A DNA stretch of 9,566 bases from Apopatocola sp963618015 (GTDB taxonomy: Bacteria > Bacillota > Clostridia > Oscillospirales > Oscillospiraceae): NCBI GenBank assembly GCA_963618015.1, contig CAVEQS010000059.1, positions 1 to 9,566 of the forward strand, in the 5' to 3' direction. The notes below the pieces were generated by a model. That model did not search any database. It was not told the DNA's origin and saw nothing but the letters and a program-made list of their open reading frames with translations. Shown here one piece after another: positions 1-8,588 of this stretch (positions are counted from its first letter, which is position 1; each line of letters opens with the position of its first letter). A program made the position numbers and the translations under genes.

Positions 1-97
1 AGACTCTCTCATTCTAACAGCTTTGGCAACAATGTGGAAAAAGACACGGCTGGCTACCGTGCCTTATCCCGTAAATATATTGTAATAGGAGGACACC
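1..97 (+). other. metK leader, cut by the window edge
   Basis: This is the non-coding stretch upstream of metK. A short stem CACGG/CCGTG (45-49 with 57-61) with a 7-nt loop is visible, without a following T run, so it is not a convincing terminator. An AGGAGG ribosome binding site at 87-92 lies 5 nt before the metK ATG. No matching -35/-10 pair was found. metK in Bacillota often carries a SAM-sensing leader, but no S-box core is recognisable in these 97 bases; any such element would lie mostly outside the window. Confidence 0.5.
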
Positions 98-1285
<1,188 letters not shown>

Positions 1286-1322
1286 TTTTTCAAAACAAAA
1301 ACGATACAAGGAGGGCAAACCC

Positions 1323-1844
1323 ATGAATGAGGAAATGCTGCGCGGACTTACTTCCCGCCGCTCGAACCGCGCCTTTGCGCCGGAGCAGATCACCGATGAG
1401 GAGCTCCGGAAGGTGCTCGCCGCCGGTATGAACGCGCCGACCGCCAAAAACGGCCAGAGCCCGATCATCATCGCGGTGCAGAACCCCGACGAGGTTGCCG
1501 CGGTCAACGCGCTCAACGCGAAGTTCACCCCGAACGCCAAGCCTTACTACGGCGCGCCCACCATTTTGCTTGTGCTCGTGCCGCGCACCTTCCCGCTTGG
1601 CGATCTTGACGGCGCGGCGGTGCTCACGAACCTCTGCAACGGCGCATATGCCGCCGGGCTCGCGTCCTGCTGGATCAACCGGCCGCAGTTCATGTTCGAG
1701 ACAAACGAAGGCCGCGAGATGCTCAAGCGCTGGGGCGTCGAGGGCGACTGGCGCGGCGTCGGCTCCGTGGCGATCGGCCACCCCGCCGCTCCCGACCCGG
1801 AGGCCAAGCCCCGCAAGGAGCATTACTGCTATATCGTGAAATAA
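1323..1844 (+). CDS. Small nitroreductase-family flavoprotein
   Basis: This is a predicted FMN-dependent oxidoreductase of the nitroreductase fold, using NAD(P)H to reduce nitro compounds, quinones or an unknown substrate. The family call rests on the N-terminal SRRSNR (residues 11-16), which normally contacts the FMN phosphate, the flavin-binding loop APTAKNGQSP (38-47), the GLASCWI segment (112-118), and VAIGHP (149-154) leading to a C-terminal basic KPRKEHY. At 173 aa it is a short member, and such proteins are normally homodimers sharing the flavin site. The start has AGGAGG at 1309-1314, 8 nt before ATG. It lies 37 nt after metK and just before a terminator, suggesting a metK-nitroreductase transcript. 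The natural substrate cannot be read from sequence, and no functional link to SAM synthesis is evident. Confidence 0.9.
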   Translation: MNEEMLRGLTSRRSNRAFAPEQITDEELRKVLAAGMNAPTAKNGQSPIIIAVQNPDEVAAVNALNAKFTPNAKPYYGAPTILLVLVPRTFPLGDLDGAAVLTNLCNGAYAAGLASCWINRPQFMFETNEGREMLKRWGVEGDWRGVGSVAIGHPAAPDPEAKPRKEHYCYIVK

Positions 1845-1856
1845 ACCGGAAAACAC

Positions 1857-1895
1857 AACGGCGCGGCCCGCAAGGGCTGCGCCGTTGATGGTTTT
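1857..1895. terminator. Bidirectional terminator between convergent genes
   Basis: A 13-bp stem with one G-U pair (1857-1869 with 1874-1886) closes on a GCAA tetraloop. On the + strand it is followed by GATGGTTTT. On the - strand it is followed by a T-rich stretch (TGTGTTTTCC) running back into the nitroreductase stop region. The position between the + nitroreductase stop (1844) and the - XRE gene stop (1899) fits a shared intrinsic terminator. Confidence 0.85.
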
Positions 1896-1898
1896 ATC

Positions 1899-2411
1899 TC
1901 ACATTTTCTTTCGCCCTGTGATAACGAGCCCGATAACGGCGGCGAGAAGCGCGGCCGGGGCAAGCCGGACAAAGACAAATTCAAATCCGTGCAGGAGCGT
2001 TCCCGCGGCGGCGAGCTCCGGGTCACCATAGTCCCAGCCCAGATACGGGCTTTTCATGGCCGCAAGGGCAATGAACACGGCGACGATGAGCACGCACACC
2101 GCAGCGAGCACCCATCGGATGGCTTTCCGTTTGGCCATGCTTTGCTCGGCCAATTGCAAATTGATCGCCGCGAGCTTTTCGGAGAGTGCGGTTATATCGT
2201 CCGGCTCATGCTCCGGTACGGTCTCGCCGAGGAGAACCTCGACCGAGGTGTCCAGCTCGGCGGCGAGCGAGATCAGCGCAGCCGCATCCGGAACCGATAA
2301 ACCATTCTCCCATTTCGATACGGTCTGCCGCACTACGTGCAGTTTCGCCGCGAGCTCTTCCTGCGAAAACCCCTTCGATCTGCGCAAATTTTTTATATTT
2401 TCGTTTAACAT
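1899..2411 (-). CDS. Membrane-anchored XRE-family regulator
   Basis: This 170-aa protein has an N-terminal XRE/Cro-type helix-turn-helix (about residues 3-60). Its core FSQEELAAKLHVVRQTVSKW (15-34) and ENGLSVPD (35-42) are typical of this large Bacillota group. A short linker with an amphipathic segment (74-92) leads to two predicted membrane helices, about 98-118 (after the basic KRK) and 145-166, ending in GRKKM. The layout suggests a one-component regulator tethered to the membrane; target and signal are unknown. The ATG at 2411 is chosen because AAGGAGG lies 7 nt upstream and the HTH begins directly there; the frame stays open further upstream, but that stretch does not resemble a protein. 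It is transcribed towards the nitroreductase gene, sharing the terminator at 1857-1895. Confidence 0.9.
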   Translation of the reverse strand: MLNENIKNLRRSKGFSQEELAAKLHVVRQTVSKWENGLSVPDAAALISLAAELDTSVEVLLGETVPEHEPDDITALSEKLAAINLQLAEQSMAKRKAIRWVLAAVCVLIVAVFIALAAMKSPYLGWDYGDPELAAAGTLLHGFEFVFVRLAPAALLAAVIGLVITGRKKM

Positions 2412-2441
2412 ACTTTGGCCTCCTTGTCTTTCGGTGGCTTC

Positions 2442-2470
2442 ATTAAAGATCAAAAGAGCCGTTGCCGCAA
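2442..2470 (-). promoter_or_regulatory. Candidate promoter of the membrane XRE gene
   Basis: On the - strand, TTGCGG (2470-2465) and TTTAAT (2447-2442) are separated by 17 bp, placing a start of transcription about 25 nt before the XRE ATG. The match to the sigma-70 consensus is moderate. An independent promoter is expected here because a strong hairpin separates this gene from lepA. Confidence 0.5.
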
Positions 2471-2476
2471 GCAACG
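2460..2476. promoter_or_regulatory. Inverted repeat over the XRE -35 box, possible operator
   Basis: CGTTGC (2460-2465) and GCAACG (2471-2476) form a perfect 6-bp inverted repeat with a 5-nt centre, covering the proposed -35 box of the membrane XRE gene. Such a site could bind the XRE dimer for self-repression. It could also be a weak hairpin at the end of the lepA transcript, as a TCTTTTGATCTTT stretch follows shortly after on the - strand. Confidence 0.3.
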
Positions 2477-2497
2477 CAAAATAACATTGGCATAGGG

Positions 2498-2529
2498 AAG
2501 CCGCCCGAACGGTCGTGTTCGGGCGGCTT
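2498..2529 (-). terminator. Hairpin after lepA, probable terminator
   Basis: A perfect 13-bp GC-rich stem (2498-2510 with 2517-2529) with a 6-nt loop lies 13 nt after the lepA stop. The T run on the - strand is poor, with only two T bases at the arm end before CCCTATG. It may terminate inefficiently, or mainly protect the lepA mRNA 3' end. Confidence 0.65.
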
Positions 2530-2542
2530 GTGCCGAAAAATC

Positions 2543-4348
<1,806 letters not shown>

Positions 4349-4370
4349 AGGGGTACTCCTCAAAAAAGAA

Positions 4371-4661
4371 TCAATGCGCGCCCTCTACGCGCGCGGCGAG
4401 AGCACGAAGCTCCTCCGCCAGCGCGTGCAGCCGCTGCACGTCGCCGCCGTCCGGCTCGTCCGTCCGGCCAAGCAGATAATCTGCCGAAACGCCGTAATAC
4501 TCGCACGCGCGGCAGACAAAATCCAGTCCCGGCTCGCGTGCGCCGTTTTCGTAGTGCGATAGCAGCGCCTGCGATATGCCAAGCTCTGCCGCCGCTGTGC
4601 GCTGCGAAGCGCCCTTCCTGCGCCGCAGCTCGGACATCCTCTCCGAAAACCCTCTGGTCAT
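4371..4661 (-). CDS. Small XRE-family regulator upstream of lepA
   Basis: This 96-aa protein is almost entirely an XRE/Cro-type helix-turn-helix domain (about residues 5-66: RMSELRRRKGASQ, then AAELGISQALLSHYENGARE, then YYGVSADYLLGRTDEP). A short C-terminal helix, DVQRLHALAEELRALAARVE, may help dimerisation. No membrane helix or sensor domain is present. The ATG at 4661 has AAGGAG 11 nt upstream, which is rather far; the frame continues upstream through AT-rich promoter sequence that cannot be coding. It is the first gene of a unit with lepA (22-nt gap) and is divergent from pta across a 136-bp region. It probably regulates its own promoter and perhaps pta; that is inference from position. 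Its ligand or signal is unknown. Confidence 0.9.
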   Translation of the reverse strand: MTRGFSERMSELRRRKGASQRTAAAELGISQALLSHYENGAREPGLDFVCRACEYYGVSADYLLGRTDEPDGGDVQRLHALAEELRALAARVEGAH

Positions 4662-4691
4662 GGGGGCAATCGCTCCTTCGTATTGATTACT

Positions 4692-4742
4692 TTCCGTATT
4701 ATAGCAAGAGAGTTCCGTGTTTGTAAAGGTTGACTTTTCCGT
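4692..4742. repeat. Three TTCCGT direct repeats in the divergent promoter region
   Basis: TTCCGT occurs at 4692-4697, 4713-4718 and 4737-4742, spaced 21 and 24 bp apart (about two helical turns). Two of the copies sit in the longer forms TTTCCGTA and TTTTCCGTAAA. The copies lie in the xre initiation region, in its -35/-10 spacer, and in the pta -35/-10 spacer, so a bound regulator would touch both promoters. The divergently encoded XRE protein is the obvious candidate, but this is inference. Confidence 0.4.
4698..4727 (-). promoter_or_regulatory. Promoter of xre-lepA (extended -10)
   Basis: On the - strand a consensus TATAAT (4703-4698) is preceded by TGC, giving an extended -10, with TTTACA (4727-4722) 18 bp upstream as the -35. 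Transcription should start near 4691, about 30 nt before the XRE start codon. Confidence 0.8.
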
Positions 4743-4757
4743 AAATCGTGATAGTAT
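4730..4757 (+). promoter_or_regulatory. Promoter of pta (extended -10)
   Basis: TTGACT (4730-4735) and TAGTAT (4752-4757) are 16 bp apart. The TG at 4749-4750 makes an extended -10. Transcription should start near 4764, leaving a leader of about 34 nt before pta. The -35 box is only 2 bp from the -35 box of the divergent xre promoter. Confidence 0.75.
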
Positions 4758-4797
4758 ATTTATGCTAAAAAATTTGATTTTTCCGGAGGTTTTCCCC

Positions 4798-5796
4798 ATG
4801 TTTGACAAACTGATCGACATTTTGAAAGCCAATCCCCGCCGCATCGTGTTCACCGAGGGCCCCGATGCCCGCATTCTTGAGGCGGCTGCCCGCCTGAAGA
4901 AGGACGGCTTCCTCACCCCGGTGCTCGTCGGCAACGTGGAAGAGGTCAAGGCCGCGGCCGCCAAGGGCGGTTTCGACATCGAAGGCCTGGAGATCATCGA
5001 CCCGCTGACCTACGACAAGATGGACGAGATGGTCGATGCGATGGTCGCTCTCCGCAAGGGCAAGATGACGCCCGAGGAGTGCCGCGAGCTGCTGAAGAAG
5101 GGCAACTACTTTGGCACGATGCTCGTGAAGATGGGCGTGGCCGACTCTCTGCTCGGCGGCGCTACCTACTCCACCGCCGATACCGTTCGCCCGGCTCTCC
5201 AGCTCATCAAGACCAAGCCCGGCGCGCATCTCGTCTCCTCCTGCTTCATTCTCCAGCGCAACGACGAGCTCCTCGCTATGGGCGACTGCGCCATCAACAT
5301 CTCCTATGAGGACAGCGTGGACAAGGAAGGCAATGTGACCGTTTCCGCCGCGCAGAAGCTCGCCGAGGTCGCCATTGAGACCGCGAAGACCGCCAAAATC
5401 TTCGGCATCGACCCGAAGGTTGCCATGCTCTCCTTCTCCACCAACGGCTCTGGCAAGGGCGCTACCGTTGCGCTCTCCCACGAGGCCACCAAGGTTGCCA
5501 AGGAAATGGCCCCCGAGATCGACATCGACGGCGAGATGCAGTTTGACGCCGCCGTGTCTCCCACCGTCGGCCAGCTCAAGTTCCCCGGCTCCAAGGTCGC
5601 GGGCTACGCCAACACCTTTATTTTCCCCTGCATTGAGGCCGGCAACATCGGCTACAAGATCGCGCAGCGTCTCGGCGGCTTCGCCGCTTACGGCCCGATC
5701 CTGCAGGGCCTGAACGCCCCGATCAACGACCTCTCCCGCGGCTGCAACGCCGACGAGGTCTACAAGATGGCCATCATCACCGCCGCTCTCGCCTGA
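4798..5796 (+). CDS. pta: Phosphate acetyltransferase
   Basis: This enzyme interconverts acetyl-CoA plus phosphate with acetyl phosphate plus CoA; with acetate kinase it gives the ATP-yielding acetate pathway. The 332-aa length matches the single-domain bacterial form without the N-terminal extension of enteric Pta. Recognisable motifs are the early RIVFTEGPDARILEAA, the MLVKMGVADSLLGGATYSTA stretch, TKPGAH, MLSFSTNGSGKG, GEMQFDAA, and the C-terminal AGNIGYKIAQRLGG, GPILQGL and NDLSRGC. FPCIEAGN replaces the more usual FPDL-type sequence. The ATG at 4798 has GGAGG 8 nt upstream; the longer in-frame reading from 4717 crosses the promoter. It has its own promoter, and a strong terminator follows at once. 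No acetate kinase gene adjoins it, so ackA is presumably elsewhere. Bacterial phosphate butyryltransferases are related, but the motifs favour Pta. Confidence 0.96.
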   Translation: MFDKLIDILKANPRRIVFTEGPDARILEAAARLKKDGFLTPVLVGNVEEVKAAAAKGGFDIEGLEIIDPLTYDKMDEMVDAMVALRKGKMTPEECRELLKKGNYFGTMLVKMGVADSLLGGATYSTADTVRPALQLIKTKPGAHLVSSCFILQRNDELLAMGDCAINISYEDSVDKEGNVTVSAAQKLAEVAIETAKTAKIFGIDPKVAMLSFSTNGSGKGATVALSHEATKVAKEMAPEIDIDGEMQFDAAVSPTVGQLKFPGSKVAGYANTFIFPCIEAGNIGYKIAQRLGGFAAYGPILQGLNAPINDLSRGCNADEVYKMAIITAALA

Positions 5797-5812
5797 GTAC
5801 ATAGTTTCAACG

Positions 5813-5845
5813 AATATCCCCGTCTGCAAGACGGGGATATTTTAT
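5813..5845 (+). terminator. Terminator after pta
   Basis: A perfect 13-bp stem (5813-5825 with 5829-5841) closes on GCA and runs into TTTAT, 16 nt after the pta stop. It is also only about 20 nt before the start of the next gene, so it decides how much pta transcript reaches the DJ-1/PfpI gene. Confidence 0.9.
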
Positions 5846-5863
5846 ACCGAAAGGAGAGAATCC

Positions 5864-6499
5864 ATGAGCCGATTTGCTGTTTTGCTGTATCCGAACGCCT
5901 CTTTGCAGGAGATCACCTGCCTTACGGCGGCTCTCAGCGTGTGGTACGGGGAGAGTATTGATTACATTGCCGGCGAAAACAGAGAATATAGAAGCGAGGA
6001 AGGGTTGCGTCTGCTGCCGACGAAAACGGCGGCGCAGGCCGATCCCGCGGATTATGACTGCGTGATCCTGCCCGGCACGATCGATCCGTTACCGGCACTA
6101 TATGACGAGGCGCTGATCGCCTTTCTGCGTCGGGGCATCGGTACGAACACCGTGTTTGCCGCCATTTCTTCGGCGCCGCTGCTGCTTTGCAAGGCGGGCC
6201 TGCTGGAAGGGAAGAGATTTACGGCGGGGTTTTTTATGCAGATGGCCGACTTTTTCCCGTTTGTGGAAAAGGAAAACTTTGTCCACAAAGGCGTGGTCAC
6301 GGATGGAAACATTATCACCGGTATCGGTATGTTTTACCGGGCGTTTGCCGAAACCGTCCTGCACCGCTTCGGCTTTGATACCGGGAAAAGCTTTATGCGC
6401 GCGGAACCGGAGGATTTTACGGAGGAGGCCCTTACGTTTTACTGGACGGAGGACGAGTACCGCGAATTTCTGGAAGAGTGGAAGAGCTACGGGAAATAA
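5864..6499 (+). CDS. DJ-1/PfpI-family protein with Ser at the usual Cys site
   Basis: This 211-aa protein has the flavodoxin-like fold of the DJ-1/PfpI superfamily, whose members include deglycase- or glyoxalase-like enzymes, proteases, chaperones and redox sensors. Visible family features are the first strand FAVLLYPNASLQE (4-17) with Glu17 at the conserved acid position, YDCVILPG (64-71), the elbow region FAAISSAPLLLCKAGLLEGK (98-117), and VVTDGNIITGIGMFYRAFAE (144-163). In most members the elbow reads A-[IV]-C-x-[GA]-P; here Ser102 (codon TCT, 6167-6169) is at the Cys position. The nearest other Cys is Cys109. About 45 C-terminal residues form an acidic extension beyond the core. AAGGAG lies 7 nt before ATG. 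No promoter is visible, and the pta terminator lies just upstream, so expression may depend on read-through. Substrate and activity are unknown. Confidence 0.85.
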   Translation: MSRFAVLLYPNASLQEITCLTAALSVWYGESIDYIAGENREYRSEEGLRLLPTKTAAQADPADYDCVILPGTIDPLPALYDEALIAFLRRGIGTNTVFAAISSAPLLLCKAGLLEGKRFTAGFFMQMADFFPFVEKENFVHKGVVTDGNIITGIGMFYRAFAETVLHRFGFDTGKSFMRAEPEDFTEEALTFYWTEDEYREFLEEWKSYGK

Positions 6500-6526
6500 G
6501 CGCCATATACCGGACAGAATAAAAGC

Positions 6527-6559
6527 AGCCGCGGCAGAGCAATCTGCCGCGGCTATTTT
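6527..6559 (+). terminator. Terminator after the DJ-1/PfpI gene
   Basis: A perfect 12-bp stem (6527-6538 with 6543-6554) with a GCAA tetraloop is followed by ATTTTG. It isolates the DJ-1/PfpI gene from the PadR operon promoter that follows. Confidence 0.88.
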
Positions 6560-6564
6560 GCATC

Positions 6565-6615
6565 TAAAAATTTTTTCTAATTTGCTATTGACAAAATCGA
6601 ACTACTGAATATAAT
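6565..6615 (+). promoter_or_regulatory. Consensus promoter of the padR operon, with AT-rich upstream tract
   Basis: Consensus TTGACA (6588-6593) and TATAAT (6610-6615) are 16 bp apart. An A/T tract at 6565-6580 lies where an UP element would bind the alpha subunit. The predicted start of transcription is near 6622, leaving a leader of about 30 nt. A promoter this close to consensus in front of a PadR gene suggests expression is limited by repression. Confidence 0.88.
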
Positions 6616-6623
6616 ACAGTAGT
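6601..6623. promoter_or_regulatory. Inverted repeat over the -10 box, likely PadR operator
   Basis: ACTACTG (6601-6607) and CAGTAGT (6617-6623) form a perfect 7-bp inverted repeat around a 9-nt AT-rich centre that contains the whole -10 box. A dimeric winged-helix repressor bound here would block RNA polymerase. PadR-family proteins are commonly autoregulated through dyad sites in their own promoters; assignment to the adjacent PadR protein is inference from position. Confidence 0.7.
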
Positions 6624-6651
6624 GTCAAGACCGAAACGAAAGGAGACTTCC

Positions 6652-6972
6652 ATGAACACGCAGTATAAGAAAGGCGTGCTGGAGCTTTGCGTTCTCTCAC
6701 TTTTGAAAAAGCGCGACTGCTACGGCTACGAGATCTCGGAGTTCCTTGCCGGACACATCGATATTGCAGACGGCACGGTGTACCCCATTCTCCGCAAGCT
6801 CAAGGCGGACGGAATGCTCACAACATACCTGCAGGAGGAAAGCGGCGGCCCGCCGCGAAAGTATTACACGCTCACGAAGCTGGGGCGCGAGACCTATGAA
6901 GCCGACCGCGCGGAATATCTTGCCTTTGCCGCCGCGGTTCGGGAGCTTTTGGAGGAGGATGAATCGAAATGA
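6652..6972 (+). CDS. PadR-family transcriptional regulator
   Basis: This 106-aa protein is a short PadR-type winged-helix regulator (subfamily-2 size), which normally acts as a dimeric, ligand-responsive repressor. The N-terminal helix QYKKGVLELCVLSLLKK (4-20) is followed by YGYEIS (24-29), the recognition region ADGTVYPILRKLKADGML (39-56), and the wing SGGPPRKYYTLTKLGRE (64-80). The last 25 residues form the dimerisation helix. The ATG at 6652 has AAAGGAG 6 nt upstream; a GTG at 6622 in the same frame would coincide with the predicted transcript start and is not used. The stop overlaps the next gene as ATGA, so translation is probably coupled to the HAAS membrane protein. Inducer unknown. 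Confidence 0.95.
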   Translation: MNTQYKKGVLELCVLSLLKKRDCYGYEISEFLAGHIDIADGTVYPILRKLKADGMLTTYLQEESGGPPRKYYTLTKLGRETYEADRAEYLAFAAAVRELLEEDESK

Positions 6973-7724
6973 CGAAGAACGAATTTATGGAAAAGCTCGC
7001 GAAGGAGCTCAAGGCGCGCGGCGTGGCCGACGCGGCCGACATTGAAGAGGAATACGAACAGCATTTTGCCTTTAAGCTGGCGGACGGCTATTCCGAAGAG
7101 GAGATCGCCGCGAAGCTCGGCGACCCGGCAAAGCTCGCCGCGCAGTTTACCGCAGAAAGTGCTCCGGCGGGAAAAGGCGGCAAGAAAGCTGCCGTCGTGA
7201 CGGGACTCGTGTTTTTGGATATCGTAACGGTGCTTGGGTTCATTGCCCTTGCGGCGTTCGCGCTTGTGCTCGCCGCCGCGGCGATCGGCTTTGCGGCGAT
7301 CGGCGTGAGCCTCATTACGAAGACTTCGCTCTACGGCGTAATCCCCGCAATGCCGTATGGCTCTGCGCTCCTTCTCGGCGTTGCCTCGCTCGCGCTCACG
7401 GTGCTCACCGGCATCGGCTGTGCGTGGTACACCGCGTTTGTCCGCCAGAGCGTGCGCGCGTTCTGCCGTTTCCAGGCGAACGCCGTTGCCGATGCGGAAG
7501 GAAAAGCGACGCTCCCGGCGCTTCCCATGCAGCCGCAGTTTACCGCGCCCTGCGCGCGGAGAATGCGCCGCGCCGCCCGCGCCGCGCTGATCGTGTTCGT
7601 TGTGGCGTTTGTGATCGGGTTTGTCGTCTCGGCGTTTGCCGCGGGCAGCATCGAGTTCTGGCACGTCTGGGGCTGGTTCAAGCCTGGGGTACACGTCTGG
7701 GGCTGGTCCGCTATCGGGGCTTAA
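6969..7724 (+). CDS. DUF1700/HAAS-type membrane protein
   Basis: This 251-aa protein belongs to the DUF1700/HAAS type commonly found next to PadR genes in Bacillota. The N-terminal helical domain (1-60) has the typical MTKNEFMEKLAKELK, IEEEYEQHF and YSEEEIAAKLGDPAKLAAQF segments. A Gly/Lys linker (67-73) leads to predicted membrane helices at about 74-96, 97-118, 130-152 and 205-225, with a polar, partly basic segment (160-203) between the third and fourth. The C-terminus is aromatic: HVWGW at 232-236 is repeated exactly at 242-246. The start overlaps the PadR stop (ATGA), with GGAGGAGG about 10 nt upstream. A role as membrane partner or sensor for the PadR protein is inferred from the pairing; the biochemical role is not known. 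The DUF4097-type adhesin often seen in such operons is absent. Confidence 0.85.
   Translation: MTKNEFMEKLAKELKARGVADAADIEEEYEQHFAFKLADGYSEEEIAAKLGDPAKLAAQFTAESAPAGKGGKKAAVVTGLVFLDIVTVLGFIALAAFALVLAAAAIGFAAIGVSLITKTSLYGVIPAMPYGSALLLGVASLALTVLTGIGCAWYTAFVRQSVRAFCRFQANAVADAEGKATLPALPMQPQFTAPCARRMRRAARAALIVFVVAFVIGFVVSAFAAGSIEFWHVWGWFKPGVHVWGWSAIGA
7662..7721 (+). repeat. 30-bp tandem duplication at the 3' end of the HAAS gene
   Basis: Two adjacent 30-bp units (7662-7691 and 7692-7721) share their first 16 bases exactly (CACGTCTGGGGCTGGT) and about 21 of 30 overall. In frame they encode HVWGWFKPGV and HVWGWSAIGA. The divergent second halves indicate an old duplication kept in frame right up to the stop codon. 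Confidence 0.85.
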
Positions 7725-7727
7725 GAG

Positions 7728-8588
7728 ATGAAAACCGTTGTCATCACCGGCGCAACGTCCGGCATCGGGCTGGAGACGGCCAAAAAGCTCGCGCAGAAGG
7801 GCTTTCGCGTGCTCGGCGTCGGGCGCAACACCGAGCGGTGCGCGTCGGCGGAAAACGCCGTTCGCGCCGCCGCCAACGGCGTGGAAACAAAGTACTTTAC
7901 TGCCGACCTGCTGCGGCAGCGCGAGGTGAACCGCCTCGCAGCGGAGCTGGCGGCGTACATGGATCAGCGCTGCGGCGGGGAGCTGTTCGCACTCATCAAC
8001 AATGCCGGGTGCGCCCGCGGCTGCTACATGACGACCGAGGATGGCTACGAGCAGCAGTTTGCGCTCAACGTGCTGGCCGGATTTCTGCTGACGCACCGGC
8101 TGCTGCCGCAGCTGCGGAAAGCGAATGGGCGCGTTATCTTCACGAGCAGCGAATCCCACCGGCGCATGGACGTCCATTGGGATGACGTGATGCTCTCGCG
8201 GCGGTATAACCCCTTGACGGCGTATAAGCAGTCAAAGCTCTGCGATCTGCTGATCGCGCGGGGGCTGAACGACAATTTCGCGCGCTGGGGCGTGCGGGGC
8301 TACGCGGTCGATCCGGGGCTTGTGCACACCGACATCGGCAATAAGGACGCGGGCGGGCTCGTCGACCTTATCTGGAAAGTCCGCAAGCGCGGCGGCGTAT
8401 CGCCGGAGGTACCGGCGGAAACGTTCGTGTACCTCTGCACGGAGGAGACCCCGCCCGCGGGGCTTTACTACCGGGGGCAGACGGCCAAAACGCCGAGCCG
8501 GTTCGTTACAGCAGCGAGCGCCGAGCGGTTCTTCGCGCTCGGAAACCGGCTCTGCGGCATCACCTTCGGAGAGGAGGATAAAGCGTGA
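7728..8588 (+). CDS. Short-chain dehydrogenase, RDH-like, predicted NADP type
   Basis: This is a 286-aa oxidoreductase of the SDR superfamily with a Rossmann fold: TGATSGIG (7-14) for the cofactor, AD at 59-60, NNAG (91-94), a Ser in VIFTSSES (136-143), and the catalytic YKQSK (Tyr166, Lys170), followed by DPGLVHTDI (195-203). The segment around YNPLTAYKQSKLCDLL resembles retinol-dehydrogenase-like SDRs. Arg33 after the second strand (GVGRN) favours NADP(H). The C-terminal extension past about residue 245 may shape the substrate pocket. ATG lies 3 nt after the HAAS stop with only weak Shine-Dalgarno-like sequence (TAAGAG), so translation likely depends on the preceding gene. The next SDR gene overlaps its end by 4 nt. 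The substrate (a ketone or alcohol, possibly steroid- or lipid-like) is unknown. Confidence 0.93.
   Translation: MKTVVITGATSGIGLETAKKLAQKGFRVLGVGRNTERCASAENAVRAAANGVETKYFTADLLRQREVNRLAAELAAYMDQRCGGELFALINNAGCARGCYMTTEDGYEQQFALNVLAGFLLTHRLLPQLRKANGRVIFTSSESHRRMDVHWDDVMLSRRYNPLTAYKQSKLCDLLIARGLNDNFARWGVRGYAVDPGLVHTDIGNKDAGGLVDLIWKVRKRGGVSPEVPAETFVYLCTEETPPAGLYYRGQTAKTPSRFVTAASAERFFALGNRLCGITFGEEDKA

Noticed and set aside
1..97. SAM riboswitch in front of metK
   Set aside because: Looked for because metK in Bacillota is often so controlled. No S-box core or adjacent terminator hairpin is visible in the bases present; it could still lie left of the window.
4361..4363. TTG start for lepA five codons upstream
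   Set aside because: It would overlap the GAGGAG ribosome binding site that serves the ATG at 4348, where the normal LepA N-terminus begins.
4717..4797. N-terminal extension of pta from the ATG at 4717
   Set aside because: This stretch contains the pta promoter, and the ATG at 4798 has a well-placed GGAGG and the family-typical N-terminus.
6622..6651. GTG start for padR at 6622
   Set aside because: It lies at the predicted transcription start and overlaps the operator arm; the ATG at 6652 has an AAAGGAG site.
6894..8177. 427-codon - strand frame across the HAAS and first SDR genes
   Set aside because: It is an antisense shadow with an Arg/His/Gly-rich translation and no supporting ribosome binding site or motif.
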